From the NCBI RefSeq assembly GCF_000238275.3, contig NZ_AHCF03000002.1:372001-436000 (forward strand): a stretch of 64,000 bases of DNA, in the 5' to 3' direction. The notes under the pieces are model-generated. The model worked only from the letters and a program-made list of their open reading frames with translations. It searched no databases and was not told where the DNA came from. This document shows, one piece after another, positions 38,503 through 49,500 of this stretch (its first letter is position 1; every line of letters starts with the position of its first letter). Origin of the DNA: Pseudoalteromonas undina. Its GTDB lineage: Bacteria; Pseudomonadota; Gammaproteobacteria; Enterobacterales; Alteromonadaceae. Made by a program: the position numbers and the translations under genes.

Positions 38503-39645
38503 TTACGCGTCTCTGGGGAGGCCTTTTTCGACAATACGAATTAATCGTGCTGTTTTGCGTAGCTTTTGCCTTTGTTTATCGTGTTGCTGGGCGAGTGCCC
38601 AATTTATATGTTCACCCACCAGGTCACTGACCGCTTGGCGCTTATCTTCGAGTGCAGCAATAATTGCCGGGCTAAAATCTGCGTTACCTAAGCCAACGGC
38701 TATATTTCGTAGCCAACGTTCATGGCCAATGCGGCGGATTGGACTGCCCTCGGTATTTTTTAAAAAGGTAGTTTCATCCCAAGCAAATAACTCGAGTAAA
38801 TCTTTGTTTTTTAATTGTGTACGAGGATGAAAGTCAGCCTCATCAGTAATTTTTCCGTAGCGGTTCCATGGGCATACCAATTGGCAATCGTCACAGCCAT
38901 AAATGCGATTTCCCATTAATGTTCTGTATTGCTCAGGAATAGCGCCTTGATGCTCTATAGTTAAATACGAAATACACTTACGCGCATCAACCACATAAGG
39001 TTCTACAATAGCACCAGTGGGGCATAGTGTTATGCAGGCAACGCATTTGCCGCAGCCCTCAAAAGTGTTTTCGTTATCAATAGGTAAAGGTAAGTCGACA
39101 AAAAGCTCACCTAAAAAGAACCAAGAACCCGCCTCTTTATTTATTAATAAAGAATGCTTTCCGCGCCAGCCTAATCCCGCTTTTTCAGCGAGTTGACGTT
39201 CAAGTACAGGGGCTGAATCAACAAAAGGCCTAAAGCTATAGTCACCCACATATTGTTCAATTTTTTTACCTAACTGTTTGATCCGGTTGCGCATCAACTT
39301 ATGATAGTCACGGCCAAGGGCATATCGACTGATATAGGCTTTTTCGGTATTTTTAAGGTTTTTGGCAAAGCCAGAATCAGGTGGGAGGTAATTCATTTTA
39401 ACTGAAATAACCCGCTGTGTTCCGGGTATTAGCTCATTAGGGCGAGCACGCTTCATACCATGGGCTGCCATATAATCCATTGAGCCATGAAAACCCGCAT
39501 CAAGCCATCGCTGCAGCTGTGCTTCATGCTTAGTTAAATCAATGTCAGTAATACCCACTTCACTAAAGCCAAGTTCTTGACCCCATAGCTTTATTTGCTG
39601 GGCTAGCTGTTCATAATTTAGATTGACGTCGCTCACATGCTTCAC
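38503..39645 (-). CDS. queG: Epoxyqueuosine reductase QueG
   Basis: A 380-residue iron-sulphur and cobalamin-dependent enzyme that makes the last step of queuosine in tRNA anticodons. Two 4Fe-4S ligand sets are visible: CGKCVACITLCPTGAI and YGCDDCQLVCPWN, with an isolated Cys in RKCISYLTIEH between them. The N-terminal half has GFHGSMDYMA and the segment SAPVLERQLAEKAGLGWRGK typical of QueG. The C-terminus contains HEAT-like helices. Its usual neighbours tsaE and nnr are absent here. Start at 39645. Confidence 0.96.
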   Translation of the reverse strand: MKHVSDVNLNYEQLAQQIKLWGQELGFSEVGITDIDLTKHEAQLQRWLDAGFHGSMDYMAAHGMKRARPNELIPGTQRVISVKMNYLPPDSGFAKNLKNTEKAYISRYALGRDYHKLMRNRIKQLGKKIEQYVGDYSFRPFVDSAPVLERQLAEKAGLGWRGKHSLLINKEAGSWFFLGELFVDLPLPIDNENTFEGCGKCVACITLCPTGAIVEPYVVDARKCISYLTIEHQGAIPEQYRTLMGNRIYGCDDCQLVCPWNRYGKITDEADFHPRTQLKNKDLLELFAWDETTFLKNTEGSPIRRIGHERWLRNIAVGLGNADFSPAIIAALEDKRQAVSDLVGEHINWALAQQHDKQRQKLRKTARLIRIVEKGLPRDA

Positions 39646-39696
39646 ACAGTTATATTATAAGCCGCGTAATTTAGCATAATCGCGGCTTGGGTAAAA

Positions 39697-39966
39697 CTAG
39701 GGTCTGTTGACTTTTGCGGATTGAAATTTGTTCAAACTAGGGGCGATTTAATCGCGGCGCGAGGTTTGTAACCTAGTGGGCTAAGTAAAAACCGAGCAAC
39801 AAAGAGTTAATTGCCCCTAGGCAGAACCCTTCGGGCAGCGCCTGTTTGGCATTGATGCTGCGTTATCGCCTATTTATGGGGAATAACCACACCACATAGG
39901 CCCTGCCTTGCCTAAATATCAAACAGACTGCTGCAAATTTAACCTTGAAAGATCAGCAGACCCTAG
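39697..39966. mobile_element. MITE-like element, 262 bp, with CTAG target duplication
   Basis: Ends are inverted: GGTCTGTTGA at 39701 and the complement of GGTCTGCTGA at 39953-39962, with imperfect matching for about 30 bases inward. A CTAG tetranucleotide directly repeats outside each end (39697-39700 and 39963-39966), as expected for an IS5-type transposase. No transposase gene is present, so it would be non-autonomous. The right-hand CTAG contains the stop codon of the chemoreceptor gene. Confidence 0.75.
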
Positions 39967-41183
39967 CCTACAAAACGCTTTAACTGTTGTTGGGTTTGTT
40001 GACTTAGTTTTTGTGATTGCTCAGAGTCATGCAATGCGGTGTCTATTTGTTGTTTTGCTTGTTCGCCAAGCGCCACAATTTGTTCAACCGATTCATGGGT
40101 TTGATTTTGTGTATCTTCAAGTAAATGAACTGCGTTAGCTATTTGCTGTAATTGCTGCTGATTATGCTCAAATTCATTGAGCATTTTTCCAAAACCTTCT
40201 GAGGTATCGTTGATTGCAGCTTGTGCGTTATTAGAGTGACTAATTAACTGCTGAGACTCTTTATTGGTTTCATTAACCAGCTCATTCATTTGGGTAATAA
40301 AATCACTAATTTGGCGGGTTGCATCACTTACTTTAACCGATAGGGTGCGAACTTCATCGGCAACCACGGCAAAACCTCGCCCAGCTTCTCCGGCGCGCGC
40401 TGCTTCAATTGCCGCATTAAGCGCTAATAAATTAGTTTGATCAGAAAACTCTTCTACCATTTTTAAAATGCTACGAATGTTTTCACTATTCTCTTTTAAG
40501 CCTGCAATCGTTTTAGAAAAACTACCCAGCATTTCATTAATAAGTCTCACCTGTTCAACCAGTTTTGACAGTTCGCTCGCAGAGAGCTTAACAAAACTAA
40601 GATGTTCATTATTTACCTGATGTACGCTATCAGTGTTACTTACTATATCTTGTAGGCTTTGGGTAATTTGGTTGCTGGCATTAATTATGGTGTGGCTTAA
40701 GTTAATTTGCTGTTCGCTTAGCTGCTCTGTGTGCTGCATTGATTGCGTTACTTGGCTATTACTTTGCACGCTTTCCTGAGCGCTGCTGTAGGTCGTACTT
40801 AATAAGCTGTTTAAATGCGTAGTAAACTGATTATATTGTTCACTTAAATCTCTAAATTCATCAAAAGTAAAATGAGGAAGTTTGGCAGCTAAGTTGGCAT
40901 CTTGTTGATTAATATTAATCAACGTATCGCGCATGGCTTTTACCGGGCGCACAATTAAAAAGCGCATATAAAAAATAGTAAATATAAAACCGGCAACAAT
41001 CAGCAGGGTTAATGCCCAAAATAGCCCTGTGCTTTGTTGATTTTCAGAGAGGCTACTGTGTAACCAAAATAATGTAATAGCTTGAAATAAAAATACAAAG
41101 CTTAAATTACCCACTATTTTTCGGGTTAAAGTAAAAAATAGAGTTTGTTCTAAAAAATTATAAATACGCATGTAGCTACTCAT
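39963..41183 (-). CDS. Methyl-accepting chemotaxis protein
   Basis: A 406-residue chemoreceptor. Two helices (about residues 25-42 and 55-75) are separated by only a dozen residues, so there is almost no periplasmic sensor domain. A HAMP region ([16 protein letters not shown]) follows, then a methyl-accepting coiled coil with the hairpin tip [35 protein letters not shown]. It probably senses membrane or cytoplasmic signals and talks to CheA/CheW elsewhere. The TAG stop lies inside the CTAG duplication of the adjacent MITE, yet the same stop would exist without the insertion. Confidence 0.93.
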   Translation of the reverse strand: MSSYMRIYNFLEQTLFFTLTRKIVGNLSFVFLFQAITLFWLHSSLSENQQSTGLFWALTLLIVAGFIFTIFYMRFLIVRPVKAMRDTLININQQDANLAAKLPHFTFDEFRDLSEQYNQFTTHLNSLLSTTYSSAQESVQSNSQVTQSMQHTEQLSEQQINLSHTIINASNQITQSLQDIVSNTDSVHQVNNEHLSFVKLSASELSKLVEQVRLINEMLGSFSKTIAGLKENSENIRSILKMVEEFSDQTNLLALNAAIEAARAGEAGRGFAVVADEVRTLSVKVSDATRQISDFITQMNELVNETNKESQQLISHSNNAQAAINDTSEGFGKMLNEFEHNQQQLQQIANAVHLLEDTQNQTHESVEQIVALGEQAKQQIDTALHDSEQSQKLSQQTQQQLKRFVG

Positions 41184-41241
41184 TAAATAGTGACCTACTA
41201 AATTATTGTTTTTATAGCATAAATAGCAATTAAATAATTAG

Positions 41242-41946
41242 TTATAGTTCATTTAATTGCGCCAAAAAATGCTTAGTTCGTTCAGGGTCGTTAGTAAAAA
41301 TGCCATCAACACCACAGGCAAGCATCAGTTTAATATCTTCAACTTCATCTACGGTGTAGGCAAACACCTGTAAGCCGCGCAGTTTGGCATCGTCAACAAA
41401 CGACTTGTTCATAAAGTTTTTGTCAACATGAATGCTAAAGGCCTGTAAGTCTTCAGCAAACTTCGCATACTGCAATGGAATTGATGCAGTAAGTGCGCCA
41501 ATTTTAAGCCAAGGCAAGCGGTTCTTTAGCCAGTGTAGTTGATGATGATTAAATGATGAAACTAAAATATTGTCTGCTGATATCTTATTTGCAGTAATAT
41601 TCATTTCTAGTTGCGCAGCAAACTTTTCTAGTTCAAAAGTATGTTTTAGCTCTAAATTAAGTAAGGTTTGGTTGCTATTCCAGTCAATTAGTTGTTGTAG
41701 GGTAGGCACTTGCTCACCATTTCCCGCATCAAATTGTTGAATTTGCTGAGCGCTTAGGTCGCACACTTTACCTTTACCATTAGTGGTTCTATCTAGGTAG
41801 GTATCATGAATAATCACGTAGTCATCAAGTGCGCTTTGTACATCAACCTCAATGCCATCTACATTTGCTTTTAACGCCGCCATAATGGCGCTATGTGTAT
41901 TTTCAGGAAAGTGTGTGCTTGTGCCTCTATGAGCAAATATTTTCAT
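41242..41946 (-). CDS. Glycerophosphodiester phosphodiesterase (cytosolic GDPD)
   Basis: A 234-residue TIM-barrel enzyme. The motif FAHRGTSTHFPENTHSA holds the catalytic histidine and glutamate, GIEVDVQSALDDYVIIHDTYLDRTTNGKG the metal-binding glutamate, aspartate and second histidine. It ends with VDGIFTNDPE, the family's closing motif. There is no signal peptide, so it probably splits glycerophosphodiesters to glycerol 3-phosphate inside the cell. The ATG at 41946 overlaps the transporter stop as ATGA. Confidence 0.92.
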   Translation of the reverse strand: MKIFAHRGTSTHFPENTHSAIMAALKANVDGIEVDVQSALDDYVIIHDTYLDRTTNGKGKVCDLSAQQIQQFDAGNGEQVPTLQQLIDWNSNQTLLNLELKHTFELEKFAAQLEMNITANKISADNILVSSFNHHQLHWLKNRLPWLKIGALTASIPLQYAKFAEDLQAFSIHVDKNFMNKSFVDDAKLRGLQVFAYTVDEVEDIKLMLACGVDGIFTNDPERTKHFLAQLNEL

Positions 41947-42809
41947 GGCTGCTTTTTCCGTGAGATTGACCAAGTTTCAAAGCACGCAGCACTAACAATC
42001 AGTGCACCACCAATCAGGGTCATCACTGAGGGGCGTTCGTGCAAAATAATTATAGCCAGTATTGTGCCATAAAGGGGCTGTAAGCAAGAAATCAATCCAG
42101 CGGTCGCTGCTGATAAATGTTTTAAACTCGCTGCAAATAACGAATGCGGCATCGCAGTAAACACCACACCGGCGATAAGCAACAATATTAAATCAGTATC
42201 ATTAATTTGTGTTATGGGTACTTCAATAAATGTACATAGCATCAGGCTTGCCACTAACGTTTGATAAAACATGGTTTGCGGTCCACCATACTCACTAAAG
42301 TAGCGTTTATGGGTAATATTACGAATAGCAAAAAACAACGCTGATACCACCCCCGTCACCACACCTAAAGTGATGTCATCGCCTAAATTAACGTTAGGGA
42401 TCAATAAATAAATGCCAATAATCACCACCACAGCGCTTATTATATCTTTTGCTTTGGGCTTACTTTTATTAAATAGGGGCTCTAAAAATACCGTGATCAC
42501 GGGATAGGTAAAAAAAGCTAACATGCCCACGGTAATTCCTGCCAATTGCATGCCTGCAAAGTAGGTTACCCAGTGAATACCTACGGCAACGCCTAATAAA
42601 ATGGCAATCACATAATCTTTGGCGTGATGCAGCTTAATTGGTTTTTTTTGCAAAGTCAGTAGCACACAAATTGCCACCCCAGCGATAGCCGCGCGATAAG
42701 CGGTAATATCTAATGCATTCAAACCAATTAGCTTTGCGAATAAGGCGGTGCCGCCAAATAAAAGGACAGCAATATGTAAGTAAATTAAGCTTTGTTGTTG
42801 GGACTGCAT
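41943..42809 (-). CDS. EamA/RhaT-type drug/metabolite transporter (DMT superfamily)
   Basis: A 288-residue inner-membrane protein with about ten helices in two EamA repeats. Recognisable parts are the first-repeat AITAYRAAIAGVAICVL-type helix and the second-repeat TAMPHSLFAASLKHLSAATAGLISCLQPLYGTILAIIIL. The substrate is unknown. Four-base overlap with the phosphodiesterase gene links the two in one operon, but no functional link is evident. Confidence 0.88.
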   Translation of the reverse strand: MQSQQQSLIYLHIAVLLFGGTALFAKLIGLNALDITAYRAAIAGVAICVLLTLQKKPIKLHHAKDYVIAILLGVAVGIHWVTYFAGMQLAGITVGMLAFFTYPVITVFLEPLFNKSKPKAKDIISAVVVIIGIYLLIPNVNLGDDITLGVVTGVVSALFFAIRNITHKRYFSEYGGPQTMFYQTLVASLMLCTFIEVPITQINDTDLILLLIAGVVFTAMPHSLFAASLKHLSAATAGLISCLQPLYGTILAIIILHERPSVMTLIGGALIVSAACFETWSISRKKQP

Positions 42810-43032
42810 GACGTTTCCTTGCGCTGCTTTTAATGCAGTTTAACATTACTATTAATTACTTAAGATGAAATTTTTAAAAGCCTTAATAATTAATATGCAA
42901 TTATTTAGGGGATTAATTTTTTAAGTGTAATAGCGATTGTAAAATCAAAACTACGCGTTACTATGCTGTTTATAACTATAAAAGTAACGAAAAGTGCTAA
43001 AAGCGCAGCTAAATGCACTCAAAGAGGCTCGA

Positions 43033-43767
43033 ATGACCGCATTAATAAAGATTACCACTGAGCAAAGCGTGGCAATACTTACCATGAATACCGCTGAAAA
43101 CCGCCATAACCCTAGTTTTATAGCTGAACTTAATCAACACTTAGATAGCATAGAAGCCAATGGCGATATTAACGCCGTAGTATTAACCTCAAGCAGCGAT
43201 AAAAGCTGGTCATTGGGAATAGATTTACAGTGGATGGCAAGTTCAGATAACACGCCTACAGTTATTGCCGATTTTATGGATTCGATAGGGCAGTTATTTA
43301 AACGCATAGTGACGTTTCCTATGCCTATCATTGCTGCATTAAACGGTCACACTTATGGTAATGGCTCGGTGTTGGCATGTGCCTGTGATTTTCGGTTTAT
43401 GAAATCGGACAAAGGCTTTTTCTGCTTTCCTGAAGTTGATGTACTGGTACCGTTTGTACCGTCTATGTTTCCGATTATTAATAAAGCGATTAATCCTCAA
43501 TTTTTTAACCGCTTAGCTATGACTGGCGAGCGTGTTGATGCGCAAAAATTGTTACAACAAAATGTGGTAGAAGCAATTTTTGCTGATGAGCAAGCCTTGC
43601 AAGCGGGTGTGTTAGAGTTTGCGCAAAGCTTTAATAAAAATCGTTGGATATACGCTCAAAACAAAACCCAAATGAACAAACCAATACTCGATGTTATGGC
43701 TGCACAAGACTCGGCTTTTATTGAAAACATCAGCACGCTATTGTGGAAGAAACTACAGCAAAAGTAA
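43033..43767 (+). CDS. Enoyl-CoA hydratase/isomerase family protein
   Basis: A 244-residue crotonase-fold protein. NAVVLTSSSDKSWSLGIDLQWM (oxyanion-hole loop) and PMPIIAALNGHTYGNGSVLACACDFRFMKSDKGFFCFPEVDV match the family. The catalytic glutamate of true hydratases (in the GGG loop) is not clear; the loop reads TYGNGS. It may therefore be an isomerase or another crotonase type. I prefer the ATG at 43033, with an AGAGG site, to the GTG at 42994. It is a single gene. Confidence 0.82.
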   Translation: MTALIKITTEQSVAILTMNTAENRHNPSFIAELNQHLDSIEANGDINAVVLTSSSDKSWSLGIDLQWMASSDNTPTVIADFMDSIGQLFKRIVTFPMPIIAALNGHTYGNGSVLACACDFRFMKSDKGFFCFPEVDVLVPFVPSMFPIINKAINPQFFNRLAMTGERVDAQKLLQQNVVEAIFADEQALQAGVLEFAQSFNKNRWIYAQNKTQMNKPILDVMAAQDSAFIENISTLLWKKLQQK

Positions 43768-43779
43768 GCTGTTTTTATA

Positions 43780-43818
43780 AAAGTGAGTAAACATAACTAC
43801 AGTTAATTTACTCACTTT
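43780..43818 (+). terminator. 12-bp inverted repeat, probable terminator
   Basis: Arms AAAGTGAGTAAA (43780-43791) and TTTACTCACTTT (43807-43818) are perfectly complementary, with a 15-base loop, 13 bases downstream of the crotonase-like gene. There is no strong T tract, so it may be Rho-dependent or a repeat. Confidence 0.5.
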
Positions 43819-43975
43819 CATGTGCATTAATTAAGTAGGTGTTAAGTGTTATTTAGCTACATTGCTACAAAATGCAAAAGCTAATAACGCTTTATTAAAA
43901 GTTTAATGGCTTTTACCTGTCTCATTTCGAGTATATGAGTTAAAATGCTTACATAACCAACTAACAAGATAGTGA

Positions 43976-46435
43976 ATGTCAAACCAAGATCCAAATCTCA
44001 GTCGAGAACAAGAAAAGTACGAAAACCCAGTCCCTAGTCGTGAGTTTATACTTACTCACCTTCAAGAGCGTTCAAAACCTGCTAATTACACGCAACTATG
44101 CGAAGAACTCGCGGTCAACGATGAAGAACGACAAATAGCATTTAAGCGCCGACTTCGTGCCATGGAGCGCGACGGGCAATTGTATTTTAATAAATTTAAA
44201 TGTTATGCCCTGATTGACGAAGCCGGTTTAACCAAAGGCAAAGTTGTCGGTCACAGAGACGGTTTTGGCTTTTTAGAAGTTGAAGGCGAGAGCAAAGACT
44301 GGTTTATTGCTAAGCATCAAATGAATATGGTGCTACATGGCGACATTGTTCTTGCGAAAGGCACTAAGCGTGGTTCAGGCTCAAAATGCGATGCCCGTAT
44401 TATTAAAGTGCTTACTAATGAACGAGCGCCTATTGTTGGCCGCTATTTTGTTGAGCATGGTATTGCCGTTGTGGTTGCTGAAGATCCGCGCATTACCCAA
44501 GATATTATTATTTTACCGGGTAACGAAAAAGGCGCACGCCACAACCAGATGGTGCAAGTGCAAATAACTCAAAACCCAAGCCGCAATATGAATGCGGTAG
44601 GTAAAGTGATTGACGTACTGGGCGAGCATTTAGCGCCGGGTATGGAAATTGAAGTTGCGCTGCGTAATCACGATATTCCACACGTGTGGCCTGAAGAAGT
44701 TGAGCAGCAAGTTGCCCACTTAGGTGAATTTGTTGAAGAAGCCGATAAGCAAGGCCGTGTTGATTTACGCGGCTTACCACTTGTCACTATTGATGGCGAA
44801 GACGCTCGCGACTTTGATGATGCAGTTTATTGTGAGCCTAAAAAATCAGGTGGCTGGCGTTTATGGGTAGCCATTGCCGATGTATCCCATTATGTAGGTA
44901 TGAACACGCCGCTTAACAAAGAAGCGATAGAGCGCGGTAATTCAGTGTATTTCCCTGAGCAAGTTATTCCAATGCTGCCAAAAGTATTGTCTAACGGTTT
45001 GTGTTCGCTTAACCCTGAGGTTGATCGCTTGTGTATGGTTGCAGAAATGACCGTATCGCAAGAGGGTAAGCTGTCGGGCTATAAGTTTTACGAAGCACTA
45101 ATGAATTCGCATGCTCGTTTAACCTACACCAAAGTAAATGCCATTTTACAAAATGACGAAAAGCTCCGTAAAGAATACGCAGCTGTAGTGCCACATTTAA
45201 CTGACTTACAGCAAATGTACATGGCATTAAAAGCAGCACGCCAAGAGCGTGGTGCAATTGAATTTGAAACACTCGAAACCCGTTTTGTATTTAACGCACA
45301 GCGTAAAATAGAATCTATTGTGCCAGTTATTCGTAACGATGCGCACAAGCTGATTGAAGAATGTATGATTTTAGCCAATGTATCGGCGGCTAAATTACTT
45401 GAGAAACACGAAGCAAGTGCGTTATTTAGGGTGCATGATGAACCTGATAGCGAAAAACTAGGTAACTTTACTCAGTTTTTAACTGAGTTGGGTATTGAGA
45501 GCACGCTAAGCGATGAACCTACCCCGAAAGAGATCACTCAAGTGTTGGCTCGTTTAGGGGATCGTCCTGAGGCTGAACTTATTCAAACTATGCTACTGCG
45601 CTCAATGAAGCAAGCGGTATATCAGCCAGATAACATAGGTCACTTTGGTTTAGCATTATCAGCTTATGCGCATTTTACCTCGCCAATTCGCCGTTACCCC
45701 GATTTAGTGGTACACCGTGCAATTAAAGCGGTGTTAAAAGCGCAAGGCCAACAAACGTCAGGTGAATATGCCTACAGCGATGATGAAGTCGATCAACTTG
45801 GTGAGCAGTGTTCTACCACTGAGCGCCGCGCAGATGATGCCACCCGTGAAGTAGCCGATTGGCTAAAATGTGAATACATGCAAGATCATGTAGGCACGGA
45901 GTTTAACGGGGTTATTTCATCGGTTACTAATTTTGGTTTATTTATTCGTTTAGATGATTTGCAAATTGATGGATTAATTCATGTTACCAATTTAGGTGAT
46001 GAATACTTCCAACATGATGCGGCTAAACATTGCTTGGTGGGTGAACACACACATACGGTTTATCGTTTAGGCGATAAAGTAACTGTACAAGTTGCCTCGG
46101 TAAGCTTAGATGATCGCCGAATTAACTTAACGTTTAAAGGCGATGTGGCTCAAGATCGTTATGCGCGTCGTCGTGCGCCAAAAAAGAATGCCCCAGCAAG
46201 TGTTCGCTCGCAACTTAAAGCCGGTAAAATACCGGGTAAAAAGTCAGCAAGCGACAGTAAAAAACCAAAAGATGGAAAAAAGCCTGCAAGTAAAACTAAA
46301 GCAGCGGGTAAATCTAAAGTAACAGCGGATGACACCACCGCGAAGAAAAAAACCAAAAAGAAAGCGGTCAAAAAGCCTAAAAGACCAGGTAAAAATGCCC
46401 GTAAACGTAGTAGCCCAGGAGCAAACAATTCGTGA
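43976..46435 (+). CDS. rnr: Ribonuclease R
   Basis: An 819-residue 3'-5' exoribonuclease of the RNB family that degrades structured RNA, including rRNA fragments and trans-translation targets. N-terminal helix-turn-helix (about 20-85), cold-shock domains (about 90-240), then the RNB domain with [15 protein letters not shown] holding the catalytic aspartates. An S1 domain (about 640-725) begins [20 protein letters not shown]. The tail is lysine-rich and low-complexity, as in other RNase R. The ATG at 43976 fits the family length. It overlaps rlmB by GTGA. Confidence 0.97.
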   Translation: MSNQDPNLSREQEKYENPVPSREFILTHLQERSKPANYTQLCEELAVNDEERQIAFKRRLRAMERDGQLYFNKFKCYALIDEAGLTKGKVVGHRDGFGFLEVEGESKDWFIAKHQMNMVLHGDIVLAKGTKRGSGSKCDARIIKVLTNERAPIVGRYFVEHGIAVVVAEDPRITQDIIILPGNEKGARHNQMVQVQITQNPSRNMNAVGKVIDVLGEHLAPGMEIEVALRNHDIPHVWPEEVEQQVAHLGEFVEEADKQGRVDLRGLPLVTIDGEDARDFDDAVYCEPKKSGGWRLWVAIADVSHYVGMNTPLNKEAIERGNSVYFPEQVIPMLPKVLSNGLCSLNPEVDRLCMVAEMTVSQEGKLSGYKFYEALMNSHARLTYTKVNAILQNDEKLRKEYAAVVPHLTDLQQMYMALKAARQERGAIEFETLETRFVFNAQRKIESIVPVIRNDAHKLIEECMILANVSAAKLLEKHEASALFRVHDEPDSEKLGNFTQFLTELGIESTLSDEPTPKEITQVLARLGDRPEAELIQTMLLRSMKQAVYQPDNIGHFGLALSAYAHFTSPIRRYPDLVVHRAIKAVLKAQGQQTSGEYAYSDDEVDQLGEQCSTTERRADDATREVADWLKCEYMQDHVGTEFNGVISSVTNFGLFIRLDDLQIDGLIHVTNLGDEYFQHDAAKHCLVGEHTHTVYRLGDKVTVQVASVSLDDRRINLTFKGDVAQDRYARRRAPKKNAPASVRSQLKAGKIPGKKSASDSKKPKDGKKPASKTKAAGKSKVTADDTTAKKKTKKKAVKKPKRPGKNARKRSSPGANNS

Positions 46436-47175
46436 GTAATGAATTAATTTTTGGCTTTCACTCTGTTGAAGCAATTTTAGCAAAAGAGCCAGAGCGCTTT
46501 ATAGAAATATACGCCCTTAAGGGACGTGATGATAAGCGTTTATCGCCTGTGATTGAGCAAGCGCGTCAGTTTGGTATTTCAGTACAGTTTATGCAACGAA
46601 AAGCGCTTGATAACAAAGCGAAAGATGAACAGCATCAAGGTATTATCGCCAACGTAAAAGCGGCGCGAGTGTTTAATGAAAAAGATCTCGATGAGATCAT
46701 TGAACGCGAAGACACGCCATTTTTACTGGTACTTGATGGCATTACCGATCCGCATAATTTAGGCGCTTGCTTACGTAGTGCCGATGCAGCGGGTGTACAT
46801 GCGGTGATTGTTCCTAAAGATAAATCAGCAAAGCTTAATGGCACAGCACGTAAAGTGGCCTGTGGCGCAGCAGAAACGGTACCGCTTATTCAGGTAACTA
46901 ACCTTGCACGTACATTACGTGAAATAAAAGACGCGGGCGTTTGGGTTGTAGGTACTGCCGGTGAAACCGACACACATGTATTTGATGCCAGCTTAACAGG
47001 CCCAATGGCGATTGTGATGGGTGCTGAAGGCGAGGGCATGCGCCGCTTAACACGTGAGCATTGTGATGTGCTCGTTAAAATCCCAATGGCAGGCACGGTT
47101 TCAAGTTTAAATGTATCGGTAGCAACCGGCATTTGTTTATTTGAAGTGTTACGCCAGCGCGCAGAAACAAATTAA
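46432..47175 (+). CDS. rlmB: 23S rRNA (guanosine(2251)-2'-O)-methyltransferase RlmB
   Basis: A 247-residue SPOUT (TrmH family) methyltransferase that methylates G2251 in the P-site loop of 23S rRNA. The N-terminal substrate-binding domain opens with [12 protein letters not shown]. The catalytic domain shows [32 protein letters not shown], and the knot end [23 protein letters not shown]. It begins with GTG overlapping rnr's stop, the standard rnr-rlmB arrangement. A terminator follows. Confidence 0.97.
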   Translation: MSNELIFGFHSVEAILAKEPERFIEIYALKGRDDKRLSPVIEQARQFGISVQFMQRKALDNKAKDEQHQGIIANVKAARVFNEKDLDEIIEREDTPFLLVLDGITDPHNLGACLRSADAAGVHAVIVPKDKSAKLNGTARKVACGAAETVPLIQVTNLARTLREIKDAGVWVVGTAGETDTHVFDASLTGPMAIVMGAEGEGMRRLTREHCDVLVKIPMAGTVSSLNVSVATGICLFEVLRQRAETN

Positions 47176-47228
47176 GCCTAAGCCTAACTAGCCTAAGTTC
47201 AGGCTAATTACATAGGGATTATAGGCAT

Positions 47229-47267
47229 TAAAAAGCCGAGATTGATTACATCAACCTCGGCTTTTTT
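47229..47267. terminator. Bidirectional terminator between rlmB and the TonB receptor gene
   Basis: Arms AAAAGCCGAG (47231-47240) and CTCGGCTTTT (47256-47265) have a 15-base loop; there are A runs on the left and T runs on the right. It can terminate rlmB on plus and the receptor gene on minus, which ends at 47290. Confidence 0.9.
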
Positions 47268-47289
47268 GTATTTTTAAGTTAGCGCTTTA

Positions 47290-49446
47290 TTAAAAGCTGT
47301 AAGAGTAACCCATTTGTACTGAGCGTGGCTTACCAGGTTGAATACCGCCATTTGCGCGGTTAGCAATGTAGGTTTTATCAAACAGGTTATCAACGCTTAG
47401 GTATACTTTTTGATTTTCATCAATTAAGTACTTAGCAGCTAAATCCCATACAACACGGCTATCAATCGCATTTAAACCTGAGTCAGAAAGGTCAGCATGT
47501 GCATCCGATACGTAACGTATTTGGCTGTTAACAACAAAGTTATTCACTTCGGCGCCAAATGATAAAGCAACTTGGTTTTCTGGAACGTAAGGCATTGCAT
47601 CGCCTTTTTCTACAGAGCCCCAAATTTCTGAATCAAATGTGTTTTTAAACTCTGAATCAGTGTAGGTGTAAGTCAGTTTAACTGGGAACGCTACTGATGC
47701 AGTATTAAACGTACGACCAGCGCTAAATTCAAAGCCTGATACTTCTACTTCACCGTAGTTGTATTGGTCGCCAATGTTGTCGTCGCTACAACCTACTGAT
47801 GCGGTACAGTTACCATGCATGTTGTCGTAATCAGAGTAGAATGCAATCACTTCACCGTTAAAGCCGTTTGCATTAAAACGAGAACCAAACTCAATGTTGA
47901 CGCTTTCTTCTTCGTCTTGGTCAGCATTGCCTGGCGCTGCGGGTGCATAACCTTTTTGAATGCCTGCAAGTAACGTTACGTTGTCGTTAAGTGTGTAAGT
48001 AGCACCTAAAGACGGTACTAAAATTTCAGTATCGTTTGAAATGTCTTTCGTTAAGCCTTGGCTACGAGTTGGATCTGATTTAGCCCATTCTTCACGGGTA
48101 ATAGTAATGTCTTCATAACGCAGACCTGCACTCACTACTAATGCATCCATTGTCCATTCGTCTTGAATAAATAGGGTGCTTGCTTTTGCGCTGTCTAAGC
48201 GATTGCTATTAGAGCCAGGTGCGCCTTGCGAAGTAAGAGTCATGCTTAAATCTTGATTAAGCGTGTATTTGTCTTCCCACTGGAAACGATCCATTTCATC
48301 TTCGTGGTAACGTACGCCAACTGTAATGTAGTGATCGCCCGCTGGAATGTGTAATTCAGACTGCACACCTTTAGCTTGGTAGTCGCGGTTATTAGCTTTA
48401 ACACCGATGTTTTCGATACCTTCAGCCGTTGGGTTTGCTTCAAATTCACTGTATTGCTCAAGGTAGCTTTCGCTTACTTTACTGGCTTTGTACCAGTTAC
48501 GGTGGAAGTCATTTAAGTAAGCGGTTGCTAAAAATTCGTAACCTTCACCAAAGCGGTATGCATAGTTTACCTGGTATGCATTATGACGGGTGTTCATCTC
48601 ATCATTTTGCGATGCCGCATAACGACGGTTAGGATTTTCTTGGTAATCGGCGTTAGTTAAGCCCATGTACGTTTCGTCTGATGTTTCTTCAGAGTACTTA
48701 GCTTTAAACTCAATGTTGTGGGCATCGTTTTCACCAAAGGTATGGCCAAACTTTACCAGTACGTCATTTTTTTCAAAACCAGTGTTGTCATCGCCTACAG
48801 GTAATTCTTTAAAACCATCAGCGCCGTAAGAAAACACTTCAATTAAGCCAGCAGTGTTATTTTTTTCTTTAGCGAAGTAAGCGTGACCTTTATAGTAACC
48901 ATCGCTACCAAGTGCCGCGTCAACCATACCCATAGAGCTATTTGCTTCAGTTGGTAAGCTGCGAGAAAGTAAATTTAATACACCACCGGTAGTGCGCGGG
49001 CCATATTTAACTGAGGCAGCACCTTTTAATACTTCAATAGACTCCATACGACCCATAGTTGGGAAGTAATAAGCCGATGGTGCAGAGTAAGGAGCCGGTG
49101 CAACGAGTACGCCGTCTTCCATTACTGAAATTTTATCGTTACGGCCAGTACCTGTGCCACGCATACCAATGTTAGGACGCAGACCATAGCCATCTTCTTC
49201 TTGAACGTATACACCTGGTACAGATGCTAATACGCGAGAAATATCGGTAAATTCGAATTTTTGCAATTCTTCATCAGAGATAAATGTAGCCGATCCTGGA
49301 ATATCGTTAATTGCTGCTTGTGAGCCAATAACGGTAATTTGTTCAAAGTTGCGTTCAACGCCGCCGGCATCTTTGGCCATTGCTGTAGCACTTAAAGACA
49401 GCGCTACGGCTGCAGTTAACGAGGAAACTAAAAATTTATGTGACAT
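47290..49446 (-). CDS. TonB-dependent outer-membrane receptor (FecA-like)
   Basis: A 718-residue receptor with a signal peptide (MSHKFLVSSLTAAVALSLSA, cleaved after AMA). The plug domain contains ITVIGSQAAINDIPGSATFI, VPGVYVQEEDGYGLRPNIGMRG and IEVLKGAASVKYGPRTTGGVLNLL. The barrel ends with VQMGYSYSF, the usual aromatic last residue. Among known receptors it looks most like FecA-type iron (di)citrate or siderophore receptors; the ligand is unproven. A Fur-like box at 49501-49519 supports iron regulation. Confidence 0.92.
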   Translation of the reverse strand: MSHKFLVSSLTAAVALSLSATAMAKDAGGVERNFEQITVIGSQAAINDIPGSATFISDEELQKFEFTDISRVLASVPGVYVQEEDGYGLRPNIGMRGTGTGRNDKISVMEDGVLVAPAPYSAPSAYYFPTMGRMESIEVLKGAASVKYGPRTTGGVLNLLSRSLPTEANSSMGMVDAALGSDGYYKGHAYFAKEKNNTAGLIEVFSYGADGFKELPVGDDNTGFEKNDVLVKFGHTFGENDAHNIEFKAKYSEETSDETYMGLTNADYQENPNRRYAASQNDEMNTRHNAYQVNYAYRFGEGYEFLATAYLNDFHRNWYKASKVSESYLEQYSEFEANPTAEGIENIGVKANNRDYQAKGVQSELHIPAGDHYITVGVRYHEDEMDRFQWEDKYTLNQDLSMTLTSQGAPGSNSNRLDSAKASTLFIQDEWTMDALVVSAGLRYEDITITREEWAKSDPTRSQGLTKDISNDTEILVPSLGATYTLNDNVTLLAGIQKGYAPAAPGNADQDEEESVNIEFGSRFNANGFNGEVIAFYSDYDNMHGNCTASVGCSDDNIGDQYNYGEVEVSGFEFSAGRTFNTASVAFPVKLTYTYTDSEFKNTFDSEIWGSVEKGDAMPYVPENQVALSFGAEVNNFVVNSQIRYVSDAHADLSDSGLNAIDSRVVWDLAAKYLIDENQKVYLSVDNLFDKTYIANRANGGIQPGKPRSVQMGYSYSF

Positions 49447-49500
49447 TGATTACCCTAAAAATAGTTCAACTACTAAAATTGGCGTAATTTAAACATGTTA

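Noticed and set aside
39908..40138. 76-residue frame across the MITE end and the chemoreceptor gene
   Set aside because: Created by the insertion junction and antisense to the receptor; not a real gene.
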